NCBI GenBank assembly: GCA_020217035.1
Contig: JAIWOG010000109.1
Span: forward strand, 1 to 10,000
Length of the DNA: 10,000 bases
Reading direction: 5' to 3'
Source of the DNA: Magnetospirillum sp.
Lineage (GTDB): Bacteria; Pseudomonadota; Alphaproteobacteria; Rhodospirillales; Magnetospirillaceae
The notes beneath the pieces were generated by a model. That model was not told where the DNA came from and ran no database searches. It was given only the letters and a program-made list of their open reading frames with translations. This document shows positions 1-6,747 of the stretch, piece after piece. Numbering within the stretch: the stretch's first letter is position 1; the number at the start of each line of letters is the position of its first letter. The position numbers were made by a program, and so were the translations under genes.

Positions 1-494
1 TCCAGCACGGCCTGGCCCATGCGGGTCATGATGCGCATGTTGGTGCAGACATAGGGGCTGTCGGTGATCTCGACGCCGATATGGGCGATGTTGGAGCCGA
101 GCGGTCCCATGGAGAACGGCACCACGTACATGGTGCGGCCCTTCATGCAGCCGTCATACAGCTTGCCCATGATGGACTTCATCTCGGCCGGGGCCATCCA
201 GTTGTTGGTGGGGCCGGCATCAGCCTTGGAATTCGAGCAGATGAAGGTGCGGTCCTCGACACGGGCGACGTCGCGCGGGTCGGAGCGGCACAGATAGGAA
301 TTGGGGCGCTTGGCCTCGTTCAACTTGATCATGGTGCCCGCGGCCACCATCTGGGCGCACAGGGCATCGTATTCCGCCTGGGAACCGTCGCAGATGTGAA
401 TGCTGTCGGGTTTGCACAGCTTCGCCATCTCGTCGATCCATGCCAGCAGGCCGGCATTGATCGTCGTTCCGCCGGGGATACCGCTTTTGCTCAT
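1..494 (-). CDS. pckG: Phosphoenolpyruvate carboxykinase (GTP), N-terminal part, cut by window edge
   Basis: This is the first ~164 residues of a gene that continues past the left edge. The enzyme converts oxaloacetate and GTP to PEP, CO2 and GDP in the cytoplasm and is the entry step of gluconeogenesis. The translation has hallmark stretches of the GTP-dependent family: [15 protein letters not shown] near the N-terminus, [17 protein letters not shown] (with the substrate-binding Arg of that loop), NNWMAP, and [14 protein letters not shown] followed by [12 protein letters not shown]. These do not resemble the ATP-dependent PckA family. The ATG at 494-492 follows a purine-rich GGAGAAAGG (509-501) at a suitable distance. 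It is the last gene of a minus-strand run but is separated from its upstream neighbour by 189 bases holding hairpins and a possible promoter, so it is probably transcribed alone. Family assignment is firm; the rest of the protein cannot be judged. Confidence 0.95.
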   Translation of the reverse strand, partial: MSKSGIPGGTTINAGLLAWIDEMAKLCKPDSIHICDGSQAEYDALCAQMVAAGTMIKLNEAKRPNSYLCRSDPRDVARVEDRTFICSNSKADAGPTNNWMAPAEMKSIMGKLYDGCMKGRTMYVVPFSMGPLGSNIAHIGVEITDSPYVCTNMRIMTRMGQAVL

Positions 495-540
495 AATCTG
501 CCTTTCTCCGTCCCTATAGCCAGGGAAGTAGCCCTTTCCC

Positions 541-621
541 CCGGTCCGACCACCGAACCGGGCGTTGTAGGGTCATCCCCGATTGGCGCTTTTGGCTGCG
601 CCACCGCCTGAAGAGGTGGCG
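541..621 (-). promoter_or_regulatory. Two hairpins in the pckG upstream/leader region
   Basis: Two inverted repeats lie between pckG and the upstream gene. One pairs 541-548 with 554-561 (8 bp in RNA, including one G:U, 5-base loop). The other pairs CGCCACC (599-605) with GGTGGCG (615-621) around a 9-base loop. Neither is followed by a T-run on the minus strand, so they are not convincing terminators. If the candidate promoter above is right, the first hairpin lies in the pckG leader and the second sits at about its transcription start. Their role is unknown. Confidence 0.35.
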
Positions 622-650
622 AAGATACTCGCCTCGTGGGCAGGGCGCAA
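622..650 (-). promoter_or_regulatory. Possible sigma-70-type promoter of pckG
   Basis: Read on the minus strand, TTGCGC (650-645) is followed after exactly 17 bases by TATCTT (627-622). Transcription would start near 615 and give a leader of about 120 bases before pckG. The match is moderate and was found by eye in a GC-rich region, so it is only a candidate. Confidence 0.3.
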
Positions 651-683
651 TAATATTGCTGTCATGTCTGCCCTGAAGATTGC

Positions 684-1349
684 TCAGAACTGGCCCCGAT
701 CTTGCAATTTTTCCAAGCATTCCCGCGCCTTTTGCAAGCTTGGCGCCGACTCGGGGAAAGCGATACGAAAAAGCAACCCGCCTCGTATCACATCAACGCC
801 GTCCAGGTCGATGCCGACCACGTTTTCTCCACCTGGCCAAGTCAGCGGCAGCAAGCCCCCCTCGCCCGCTTGCATCTCTGCGGTTGCCGCCGGGTCCAAA
901 CCGAAAGGGGCCGGGAACCACACGGCGCGGCCGAAACCGCCGACGAAATGCGCCCTTTCGGGCACCACCCGCCAAAAAGCGAAATCGGCGAAATCGGCGT
1001 AAAGTGCCGCACCGGGATGGCGGGCCAGGAAGCGCCGGCGCAAGCGCGGGTCGTCGGTTGGCAACGCCTGCCCCATCACGGTGACCCGAGGTCCCGTTTG
1101 CGGGTTGGGGTGGCCGTCGGTGCCGTCGAACAACAGGGACACCCGGCGATCGGCAGCGATGTTGCGGCTGTGGTCGGAAAGCCCCGACAACAACAGGATC
1201 GGCGACAGGTCATGGTCCAGGGCCACCGTCACCAACGACGCGTAAGGGGCGCCGTCATCGGCCTGCAAGGTGGCCAGGCTGGCCTTGTGGCAAGCGCGAA
1301 CCACCTGGCGCAAGGCCAGCTTGTTATCCTTGGGCAGTTCCAACGTCAT
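684..1349 (-). CDS. HugZ-like / pyridoxamine 5'-phosphate oxidase-fold protein with shortened C-terminal domain
   Basis: A 221-residue protein. The first ~145 residues match the split-barrel FMN-binding (PNPOx-like) fold of the HugZ/HutZ group: a helix with ACHKASLATL, a strand run ending ASLVTVALD, SDHSRNIAADRRVSLLFDG, the PRVTVMGQA strand, and a late FAFWRVVPERAHFVGGFGRA motif. The C-terminus (VVGIDLDGVDVIRGGLLFRIAF) resembles the end of the DUF2470 domain found in HugZ-type haem-degrading proteins. The helix that normally precedes it, with an HMNxDHxD-like motif, is missing, so the protein is about 15-20 residues shorter than expected there. The ATG at 1349 was chosen because it follows GGGGGA at 5 bases; an upstream ATG pair at 1379/1376 has a poorer site. 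The function may be haem- or flavin-related redox chemistry, but the substrate is not known. Confidence 0.7.
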   Translation of the reverse strand: MTLELPKDNKLALRQVVRACHKASLATLQADDGAPYASLVTVALDHDLSPILLLSGLSDHSRNIAADRRVSLLFDGTDGHPNPQTGPRVTVMGQALPTDDPRLRRRFLARHPGAALYADFADFAFWRVVPERAHFVGGFGRAVWFPAPFGLDPAATAEMQAGEGGLLPLTWPGGENVVGIDLDGVDVIRGGLLFRIAFPESAPSLQKARECLEKLQDRGQF

Positions 1350-1407
1350 GAATTCCCCCGCGATCGAGTGCGGCATCATGACAGAGCCCCAACAACCGGA
1401 AAAGAGT

Positions 1408-1440
1408 ATCCCCCTTCTTCGGGGGGCGAAGAAGGGGGAT
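1408..1440 (-). terminator. Perfect 13-bp hairpin, probable terminator
   Basis: ATCCCCCTTCTTC (1408-1420) and its exact complement GAAGAAGGGGGAT (1428-1440) enclose a 7-base loop. On the minus strand the stem is followed by ATACTCTTTTCC, a modest T-rich tail. It lies 3' of the small gene ending at 1494 and 5' of the HugZ-like gene, so it most likely ends transcription of the former. Its symmetry means it could also act on the plus strand. Confidence 0.55.
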
Positions 1441-1443
1441 GCA

Positions 1444-1487
1444 TGCCGGCGGGTCTGTGGGGGGTGGGGCGGGACGACCCGCCGGCA
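1444..1487 (-). repeat. 12-bp inverted repeat with 20-base loop, second hairpin of a tandem pair
   Basis: TGCCGGCGGGTC (1444-1455) pairs perfectly with GACCCGCCGGCA (1476-1487). It begins 6 bases after the stop codon of the small gene and only three bases from the 1408-1440 hairpin. It has no T-run of its own. It may protect the mRNA 3' end or act with the neighbouring hairpin in termination. Confidence 0.5.
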
Positions 1488-1493
1488 AGGGCG

Positions 1494-1751
1494 TCAGTGG
1501 ATGTTGAGCCAAGCGTAAAGTCGGTCCATGTCGTTGGCCACGGCGGCGGGCCGCGCAGGCCGGCCTTGCAGGTTGCGCAAGGCCCGGGCGGCAGGGCGGT
1601 CACGGTGATGGGCCAAGATGTCGGCCAGCAATTCGTCCAGTTGGCCGCGCAAAGCGCTGGCGCAGGCGTTGGCTTGGCCGGCCGCCAGAAGCGCGTTGTA
1701 CCGATCCGTCCACAGCTCGGCGCAGTGCCATGTTTCACGCAACGACTTCAT
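1494..1751 (-). CDS. Small protein of unknown function downstream of norD
   Basis: An 85-residue protein I do not recognise. It starts MKSLRETWHCAELWTDRYN and is probably all-helical, with no signal peptide or membrane segment. It contains several Trp and His residues, two Cys (in WHCAEL and ANACAS), and an Ala/Arg/Leu-rich middle. An AGGAG at 1765-1761 lies 9 bases before the ATG at 1751 and 6 bases before an in-frame GTG at 1754, so the start could be either. The coding case rests on this good ribosome site, the clean stop followed by two strong hairpins, and co-orientation with norCBQD. It is 145 bases from norD with its own possible promoter region, so it may be expressed separately. A role in NO metabolism would be inference from position only. 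Confidence 0.6.
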   Translation of the reverse strand: MKSLRETWHCAELWTDRYNALLAAGQANACASALRGQLDELLADILAHHRDRPAARALRNLQGRPARPAAVANDMDRLYAWLNIH

Positions 1752-1839
1752 CACCGGGCTCTCCTCATCACACCCAAGCCAATGGGATATTCAATGATGA
1801 GACTATGCCTTATGGATAATAACGCCGTTTGCGCTCCCC

Positions 1840-1853
1840 TTAATGCATATTAA
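1840..1853 (-). promoter_or_regulatory. FNR-like 5-4-5 palindrome upstream of the small gene
   Basis: The sequence TTAAT-GCAT-ATTAA has the half-site length and spacing of an FNR/DNR box (TTGAT-N4-ATCAA), with the same G-to-A change in both halves. If centred at -41.5, transcription would start near 1805, and CATAAG (1814-1809 on the minus strand) falls at the -10 position. The lost G is normally an important contact, so binding by an FNR-type protein is uncertain. An AT-rich tract (1841-1863) surrounds it. Confidence 0.3.
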
Positions 1854-1899
1854 AATTATTCTTGTCGTTTGTATGAACAGAAGCGATGACCGCCCTGTT

Positions 1900-3795
1900 T
1901 CACCCCACCAGATGACGGTAGATGCGCGGCAGCGCCGCCGTCAGTTGCGCCAGATGGTGGACGATGGCGTAGGAGCCCCGGCCGAACAGGCGGGGGAAAT
2001 AAGCCTGGGCCTTCTTGTCGATGGTGACGCCGAACACCGCCATGCCCTTGGCCCGGGCCTCGTGGATGGCTTTCGCCGTGTCCTCGATGCCGTAACGGCC
2101 TTCGTAATGGTCGATGTCGTTGGGCTTGCCGTCGGTGATCACCAATAGCAGCCGGTGGCGGTTGGGGCGTTTCTCCAACTCGGCGGTGGCGTGGCGGATG
2201 GCGGTGCCGATGCGGGTGTAATAACCCGGCTTGACCGCGCCGATGCGGCGCATCACCTGGTCGCCGAATTGTTCGTCGAAATCCTTCAAGGTATCGACCT
2301 TGACCCAGGCGCGTTTGCGCGAGGTGAAGGCATAGATGGCGAAGCTGTCGTCGCAGGCGGCCAGACCATGGCTGAACACCGCCAGCGCCTCTTTCTCCAC
2401 ATCCAGCACCCGGCGGTTTTCCACCCAGGAATCGGTGGACAGACTGGCATCCACCAGCACCGCCACCGCCAAATCGCGTTCCAACGGCCGGCGCTGGGTG
2501 TAGACCCGGTCCGAGCCCTGGCCCGAGGCCCGCAAATCGGCCCGAGCGCGGACCAGGGCGTCCATGTCCAACTCGCCGCCATCCACTTGCGCCCGCATCA
2601 CCTGGGCCTTGGTGCGCAGCGCCTCGAACTGGCGTTTGACCTGGCGGATGCGGCGCTTGGCCTGGGCATCGGGGCGCCAGAAGTCGTCACTGTCCTCGAC
2701 CCCGGTTCCCACCAACACCTGGCAATGGTCCTTATGGTAGCAGGCGGCGCGGTGGTCCCATTCCGGATACAGGTGGGGGCCGGTCAGCCGGGTGGTTTCG
2801 GTGGCTTCGGGCGGCAGGTCCAGGTCGAACTTCAGTTTGGTCGCCGCCTTCTTGCCGTGCTTGGAAATGGTGATCTTGTCCATTTCCTCGGCCGCCTTCT
2901 TGGCCTCTTCCTCGTCGGGGTCGTCGGCGCCACGGTTGACGTTGACCATGTCGGCGAAGGCCAGGATCTTCTCGAAGCGGTTCAGGATCAGCGAATCCTT
3001 GCGGTCGGCATTGTCCTGGGTCTTGCGTTCGGCGGCGCGGCGCTTGTCGGGCTGGTCCTGTTCTTCCTGCTTGGAACCCGGCTGGCTGTCCTCGGCATCG
3101 TCGGGGCGGGTGCCGGTGCCCCGGTGCAGCGCCTCGCCCCACAACGGCACCGGCAGGAACGGCCGATAGCCATGGGGCGCCGAATCGTGGGAACACAAGG
3201 GCAGGTCGTCGCCGCGCAGCAATGCCAGAACCACGGCCTCGATTTCGGCCTCGGCACCGCTCAGCTTGCGGGCCGGCCGCGCCGCCAACAGCGCGTCCGA
3301 CAGGGCGCGGTGGCGACGGCGCAGGCCGGGAAACAGCGACAACGCCATGCGGGTGGCGGTGTCGGCACGGGTCAGAAAGGCGATGTCGGCTTGCAAAGGG
3401 TCATCCGCCACCGGCGCCTGGGCCGGCAGCACGGCGAAGAACGCCGCCAGCCAGAAATACAGGTCGCGGTTCAGAGCCGGATCGGCGAAGACGTCGATGG
3501 CGTCCGGCAACGACAGCGACACCTCGTCGCGTGACGACACCGCCAGACGCTCGTCGTCCATGCCGATGCGCTGTTTCCAGGTCAGGCGGTGGGCGGAGGT
3601 CTTCAAGCTGGCGCTGGTGATGGCGACGCCCGCGTCGCCCCCCAGGCCCCGGAAGAACACTGATAGCGTACCGCGCACCTGATCCAGGGTGACCGCCGCC
3701 TGGGGGTGGCGCGGCCAGGAATGCTTGTCGCCCACCAAGCGGTGCCAAAAGCGGCCGACGGTTTCTTCCAGTTCCAGAGTCTCCAGCAGCGACAT
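1900..3795 (-). CDS. norD: NorD, VWA-domain activator of nitric oxide reductase
   Basis: A 631-residue protein, about the usual length of NorD. NorD works with the AAA+ ATPase NorQ to activate or insert metal into the NorCB reductase. The C-terminal third is a von Willebrand factor A domain with an intact metal-ion-dependent adhesion site: DASLS at 449-453, a Thr near 527 in YYTRIGTA, and TDG at 554-556. The N-terminal part is helical. A highly charged, low-complexity linker (about residues 235-270, many D, E, K, R, Q) joins the two. There is no signal peptide or membrane segment, so it acts in the cytoplasm. Its ATG lies 5 bases after the norQ stop, so the two are translated together. It is the last gene of norCBQD; norE and norF are not seen here. 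Confidence 0.95.
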   Translation of the reverse strand: MSLLETLELEETVGRFWHRLVGDKHSWPRHPQAAVTLDQVRGTLSVFFRGLGGDAGVAITSASLKTSAHRLTWKQRIGMDDERLAVSSRDEVSLSLPDAIDVFADPALNRDLYFWLAAFFAVLPAQAPVADDPLQADIAFLTRADTATRMALSLFPGLRRRHRALSDALLAARPARKLSGAEAEIEAVVLALLRGDDLPLCSHDSAPHGYRPFLPVPLWGEALHRGTGTRPDDAEDSQPGSKQEEQDQPDKRRAAERKTQDNADRKDSLILNRFEKILAFADMVNVNRGADDPDEEEAKKAAEEMDKITISKHGKKAATKLKFDLDLPPEATETTRLTGPHLYPEWDHRAACYHKDHCQVLVGTGVEDSDDFWRPDAQAKRRIRQVKRQFEALRTKAQVMRAQVDGGELDMDALVRARADLRASGQGSDRVYTQRRPLERDLAVAVLVDASLSTDSWVENRRVLDVEKEALAVFSHGLAACDDSFAIYAFTSRKRAWVKVDTLKDFDEQFGDQVMRRIGAVKPGYYTRIGTAIRHATAELEKRPNRHRLLLVITDGKPNDIDHYEGRYGIEDTAKAIHEARAKGMAVFGVTIDKKAQAYFPRLFGRGSYAIVHHLAQLTAALPRIYRHLVG

Positions 3796-3800
3796 GGTCT

Positions 3801-4577
3801 TTACCCGAATACCGCCAGAACCACTTCGTCCAGGCCCTTCTTAACATCCAGGTCGTCGGTCAAGGGCTCGATCATCGCCGCCTGGATGGCTTGGCGCAGG
3901 CTCATGCCGGCCTGGATCAGGGTGGCGCAATAGACCAGCAGACGGGTCGAGACGCCTTCCTCCAGGTCGTGGCCCTTCATGGCCCGCAGACGCCCGGCCA
4001 GGCGCACCAATTGGCCAACGCGGTCCTTATCCAGACCCGATTCCTCGGCCACCACCTTGCATTCCACCTCGGCCGGCGGGAAGTCGAACTCGATGGCGAC
4101 GAAGCGCTGCCTTGTGGACGGCTTCAACTGCTTCAACACGTTCTGGTAGCCGGGATTGTAGGACACCACCAGCATGAAATCGTCGGGCGCCTCCAGCAAT
4201 TCGCCGGTGCGGTCGAGCGGCAGCAGGCGGCGGTCGTCGGTCAGCGGGTGCAGCACCACGGTGACGTCCTTCCTGGCTTCCACCACCTCGTCCAGATAGC
4301 AGATGCCGCCATGGCGCACGGCATTGGTCAAGGGACCGTCGGTCCACACCGTGTCGCCGCCCTTCAGCAGGTAACGGCCGGTCAGGTCGGCGGCGGTCAG
4401 GTCGTCGTGACACGACACCGTGTGCAAGTGCTTATTCAGCCGGGCCGCCATATGGGCGACGAAGCGGGTCTTGCCGCAGCCGGTGGGGCCTTTCAGCAAA
4501 AGCGGCAGCTTCTTGGCGAAAGCCAGTTCGAACAGGTCGCATTCGTTGCCGACAGGCAGGTAGAACGGAATATCCAT
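3801..4577 (-). CDS. norQ: NorQ, MoxR-type AAA+ ATPase for nitric oxide reductase activation
   Basis: A 258-residue AAA+ protein of the MoxR/NorQ/CbbQ group, the partner of NorD in maturing the NorCB complex. Walker A is GPTGCGKT at residues 30-37 and Walker B is ICYLDE at 92-97. A sensor-1 Asn lies in VVSYNPGYQ and the STRQRF motif follows. The start is the ATG at 4577 (MDIPFYLPVGNECDLF), the usual NorQ N-terminus; the reading frame extends upstream only to a TTG inside a hairpin. GGAG lies 11 bases before this ATG, a rather long spacing. An intrinsic-terminator-like structure lies just upstream, between norB and norQ, so norQD may be made at lower levels than norCB. Confidence 0.95.
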   Translation of the reverse strand: MDIPFYLPVGNECDLFELAFAKKLPLLLKGPTGCGKTRFVAHMAARLNKHLHTVSCHDDLTAADLTGRYLLKGGDTVWTDGPLTNAVRHGGICYLDEVVEARKDVTVVLHPLTDDRRLLPLDRTGELLEAPDDFMLVVSYNPGYQNVLKQLKPSTRQRFVAIEFDFPPAEVECKVVAEESGLDKDRVGQLVRLAGRLRAMKGHDLEEGVSTRLLVYCATLIQAGMSLRQAIQAAMIEPLTDDLDVKKGLDEVVLAVFG

Positions 4578-4595
4578 GGGGGGCGCAACTCCAGG

Positions 4596-4630
4596 AAAAA
4601 GGGGGTGGCCGCCCGATGGCAACCACCCCC
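4596..4630 (-). terminator. Terminator-like hairpin inside the nor operon, between norB and norQ
   Basis: On the minus strand GGGGGTGG (4630-4623) pairs with CCACCCCC (4608-4601), and TTTTT (4600-4596) follows at once. This is the form of an intrinsic terminator: an 8-bp GC-rich stem, a 14-base loop and a T5 tract. It lies 21 bases after the norB stop and 18 bases before the norQ start. Because norQD have no obvious promoter of their own, it is more likely a partial terminator that lowers norQD expression than a full stop. Confidence 0.6.
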
Positions 4631-4651
4631 CCAGGCAGTTTTAACGACTAT

Positions 4652-5989
4652 TTACTCGGCGGCCTGATAGCCGGTGCTTTCCTTGGCCTTGCCAGGAACC
4701 ACCAGCGACCAGACGATCAGCACCACACCCAGCAGGGTGAAGATGCCGGCGCCCAGGCGGAACTGGTAGAACAACTGCAATTGGTCCTGGACTTCCATGA
4801 AGGACATGCCCAGCACGCGCTGCAGATGGGTCTGCACCACACCGGCGAAGGTCAACGCGAAGGTCATGAACGACACCGCGCCCGAGGTGATCCAGAAGCC
4901 CCACATGTTGAGCAGCTGGTTATAGGGCTCGCGCTTCAGGATCAGCGGCATGGCATAGGTGAACATGGCGATGTTCAACATGACATAGGCGCCGTAGAAG
5001 GCCAGGTGACCATGGGCGGCGGTGACCTGGGTGCCGTGGGTGTAGTAGTTGATCGGGGCGAGCGTGTGCAGGAAGCCCCACACGCCGGCGCCGAAGAAGG
5101 CGAAGGCCGAGCAGCCCAAGGCCCACAGCAGCGCGGCCTTGTTGGGATGGGTGCGACCACCCTTCCACACCATGTAGAAGGTGAACACCACCATGGCGAA
5201 GAACGGCAGCACTTCCAGCGTCGAGAAGATCGAGCCGATCCACTGCCAATAGGCCGGGGTGCCGATCCAGTAGTAATGGTGGCCGGTGCCCAGGATGCCG
5301 GTGAACAGCGACATGGCGACGATGACGTACAGCCACTTTTCGACGATTTCACGGTCGACGCCGGTCAGCTTGATCATCAGGAAGGCCAGAACCGAGGCCA
5401 TCACCAGTTCCCACACGCCTTCCACCCACAGATGGACGACCCACCACCAGAACATCTTGTCCAGCACCAGGTTGTTGGGGTTGTAGAGCGAGAACAGGAA
5501 GAAGACGGCGATGCCCCACAGACCCAGCAACAAGATGTTGGTGATGGCGGTCTTGCGGCCCTTCAACACCGTCATGGTGACGTTGTAGAGGAACATCAGG
5601 GCGACGACGACGATGGCCAGCTTGATCCACAGCGGCTGTTCCAGGAATTCACGGCCTTCGTGAATCTTGAACAGATAGCCGACCACGGCCGCCGCGGCGC
5701 CGATCAGGAACAGCCAGAATTGCAGCACCGCCAGCTTGGGACTGTGCAGTTCAGTCTCCGCTTCTTCCGGGATCAGGTAGTAGGCGCAGCCGAAGAAACC
5801 CATCAACAGCCAGACGATCAGGGCGTTGGTGTGAATCATGCGCAGGATGTTGAAGGGAACCAGGTCGGCCAGGAAGTTGGGGGCCACCACCACGGTGCCC
5901 AACAGGGTGCCGAACAGCACCTGGGCGACGAACAGGGCAAGGGCGCCGGCGAAATAGTACAGCGCCACCTTTTGCGATTGGTATTTCAT
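4652..5989 (-). CDS. norB: Nitric oxide reductase large subunit NorB (cytochrome b)
   Basis: A 445-residue, twelve-helix membrane protein, the catalytic subunit of cytochrome c-dependent NO reductase (2 NO + 2 e- + 2 H+ to N2O + H2O). It sits in the cytoplasmic membrane with NorC. Expected ligands are all visible: His53 (RMIHTN) and His328 for low-spin haem b, His326 for haem b3, and His186, His237 and His238 for the non-haem iron FeB. The conserved glutamates Glu190 and Glu194 (HLWVEGVWEL) and Glu259 are also present. The short length without an N-terminal extension indicates the cNOR type, not the quinol-dependent qNOR. The ATG at 5989 follows GGGAGGG at 8 bases. The gene lies 15 bases after norC, so the two are co-transcribed. 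Confidence 0.98.
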   Translation of the reverse strand: MKYQSQKVALYYFAGALALFVAQVLFGTLLGTVVVAPNFLADLVPFNILRMIHTNALIVWLLMGFFGCAYYLIPEEAETELHSPKLAVLQFWLFLIGAAAAVVGYLFKIHEGREFLEQPLWIKLAIVVVALMFLYNVTMTVLKGRKTAITNILLLGLWGIAVFFLFSLYNPNNLVLDKMFWWWVVHLWVEGVWELVMASVLAFLMIKLTGVDREIVEKWLYVIVAMSLFTGILGTGHHYYWIGTPAYWQWIGSIFSTLEVLPFFAMVVFTFYMVWKGGRTHPNKAALLWALGCSAFAFFGAGVWGFLHTLAPINYYTHGTQVTAAHGHLAFYGAYVMLNIAMFTYAMPLILKREPYNQLLNMWGFWITSGAVSFMTFALTFAGVVQTHLQRVLGMSFMEVQDQLQLFYQFRLGAGIFTLLGVVLIVWSLVVPGKAKESTGYQAAE

Positions 5990-6004
5990 GATTTCACCCT
6001 CCCG

Positions 6005-6454
6005 TTAACCGCTGACCTTGGGCGGCCAGTTCTGGGTGTCGACTTCGCTCGTCCACTTGAAGAAGTCGGCCAGATTGTCCAGTTCGGTCTCGGTCAGGTT
6101 GAATTGCGGCATCTGACGACGGCCTTCGACGCCCGAAGGCTGGCCCTTCATCCACGCCTTCAGCGCCTCGCGGGCGCCGTTCGCGTCTTCCTTGCCGCCG
6201 AAGCGGACCCACACGTTGCCCAGTTCGGGGGCGTAATAGGCGCCCTCGCCCATCAGGGTGTGGCAGTTGATGCAGGAATGCTTTTCCCACACATGCTTGC
6301 CGGCCGCCACCGAGGGCGTGACCGGGTTCGCGGCGGCGATGGCGTTGGCCTTGGACACGCTGTGCACGGTCAAGGCAACGAACACCGCGAAGAAAAACGC
6401 CGTGCCGCCATAAAAGATATTGCGGGCAGCGGCTTTCGTCAGTGTCTCGGACAT
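6005..6454 (-). CDS. norC: Nitric oxide reductase small subunit NorC (cytochrome c)
   Basis: A 149-residue membrane-anchored c-type cytochrome that passes electrons from periplasmic donors to NorB. An uncleaved N-terminal membrane helix spans about residues 13-33 (FYGGTAFFFAVFVALTV). The haem-binding motif CINCH is at 61-65, and Met115 in RRQMPQF is the probable sixth haem ligand. The start at 6454 (MSETLTKAAARN) was preferred over an upstream start because TAGGAG lies 5 bases before it and the helix is correctly placed. It is the first gene of norCBQD and has a long leader of about 100 bases if the FNR-type box upstream drives it. Confidence 0.97.
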   Translation of the reverse strand: MSETLTKAAARNIFYGGTAFFFAVFVALTVHSVSKANAIAAANPVTPSVAAGKHVWEKHSCINCHTLMGEGAYYAPELGNVWVRFGGKEDANGAREALKAWMKGQPSGVEGRRQMPQFNLTETELDNLADFFKWTSEVDTQNWPPKVSG

Positions 6455-6558
6455 GGTCGCTCCTAAGGATCCGAAGGGTTGAATTCCACCCACCGCGGAA
6501 CTCCCCCCGCCGGTGGCCTCACCCTGAACTCACACGCGGGGGGCATACCCCACGTCAT

Positions 6559-6573
6559 GGTCACCCTATGACC
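6559..6573. promoter_or_regulatory. GGTCA-N5-TGACC inverted repeat over the norC -10 region
   Basis: A perfect 5-bp inverted repeat, GGTCA and TGACC with 5 bases between, overlaps the predicted -10 and start of norC transcription. Its position would suit a repressor site. A further perfect palindrome, TCAAGCTTGA (6601-6610), overlaps the edge of the FNR-type box. Both could be chance, and no known regulator is assigned. Confidence 0.3.
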
Positions 6574-6604
6574 CGGCGCGACACTGGGCTTTAACATTGG
6601 TCAA
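6563..6604 (-). promoter_or_regulatory. norC promoter with FNR/DNR(NNR)-type box
   Basis: On the minus strand TTGAC-CAAT-GTTAA (6604-6591) matches the 5-4-5 pattern of Crp/Fnr-family sites that switch on nor genes (TTGAT/C-N4-A/GTCAA), with one clear departure in the second half. If its centre (6597.5) is at -41.5, the start of transcription is near 6556. TAGGGT (6568-6563) then falls at the -10 position and keeps the key T, A and final T. This is the layout of a class II activated promoter without a good -35 box. The regulator itself is not encoded in the window. Confidence 0.55.
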
Positions 6605-6650
6605 GCTTGAGGATTTAATGCGGTATATTATATGCCTATAAATTGAGGCA

Positions 6651-6666
6651 GCCCCGCTCTCGGGGC
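6651..6666 (-). terminator. Tight GC hairpin, possible terminator of the hemerythrin-like gene
   Basis: GCCCCG (6651-6656) and CGGGGC (6661-6666) form a perfect 6-bp stem with a 4-base loop. On the minus strand it is followed by TGCCTCAATTTAT, only partly T-rich. It lies 82 bases after the stop of the hemerythrin-like gene and upstream of the norC promoter, so it may insulate norC from readthrough. The remainder of 6605-6747 holds an AT-rich patch (6613-6645) but no recognisable gene. Confidence 0.4.
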
Positions 6667-6747
6667 AGATAGTGCGGGCATTCGGGAAAAGCGGGGCTTG
6701 GGGCGTAAAATGTAAACCCCACGAATTCCGCGCACCGGGATTCGATA

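Noticed and set aside
702..1853. A 383-codon open frame on the plus strand
   Set aside because: It runs antisense through the HugZ-like gene, both hairpins and the small gene, and shows no domain.
1840..1853. A true FNR box upstream of the small gene
   Set aside because: Both half-sites lack the G of TTGAT, so it is listed only as an FNR-like palindrome and not as a confident site.
2155..3534. A 459-codon open frame on the plus strand
   Set aside because: It lies wholly antisense to norD, whose VWA motifs are intact. Its repetitive Gly/Ala/Val/Gln content is that of a shadow frame.
4616..6466. A 616-codon open frame on the plus strand
   Set aside because: It is exactly antisense to norB and norC, has a His/Gln/Gly/Asp-rich composition typical of the reverse frame of GC-rich membrane-protein genes, and matches no known family.
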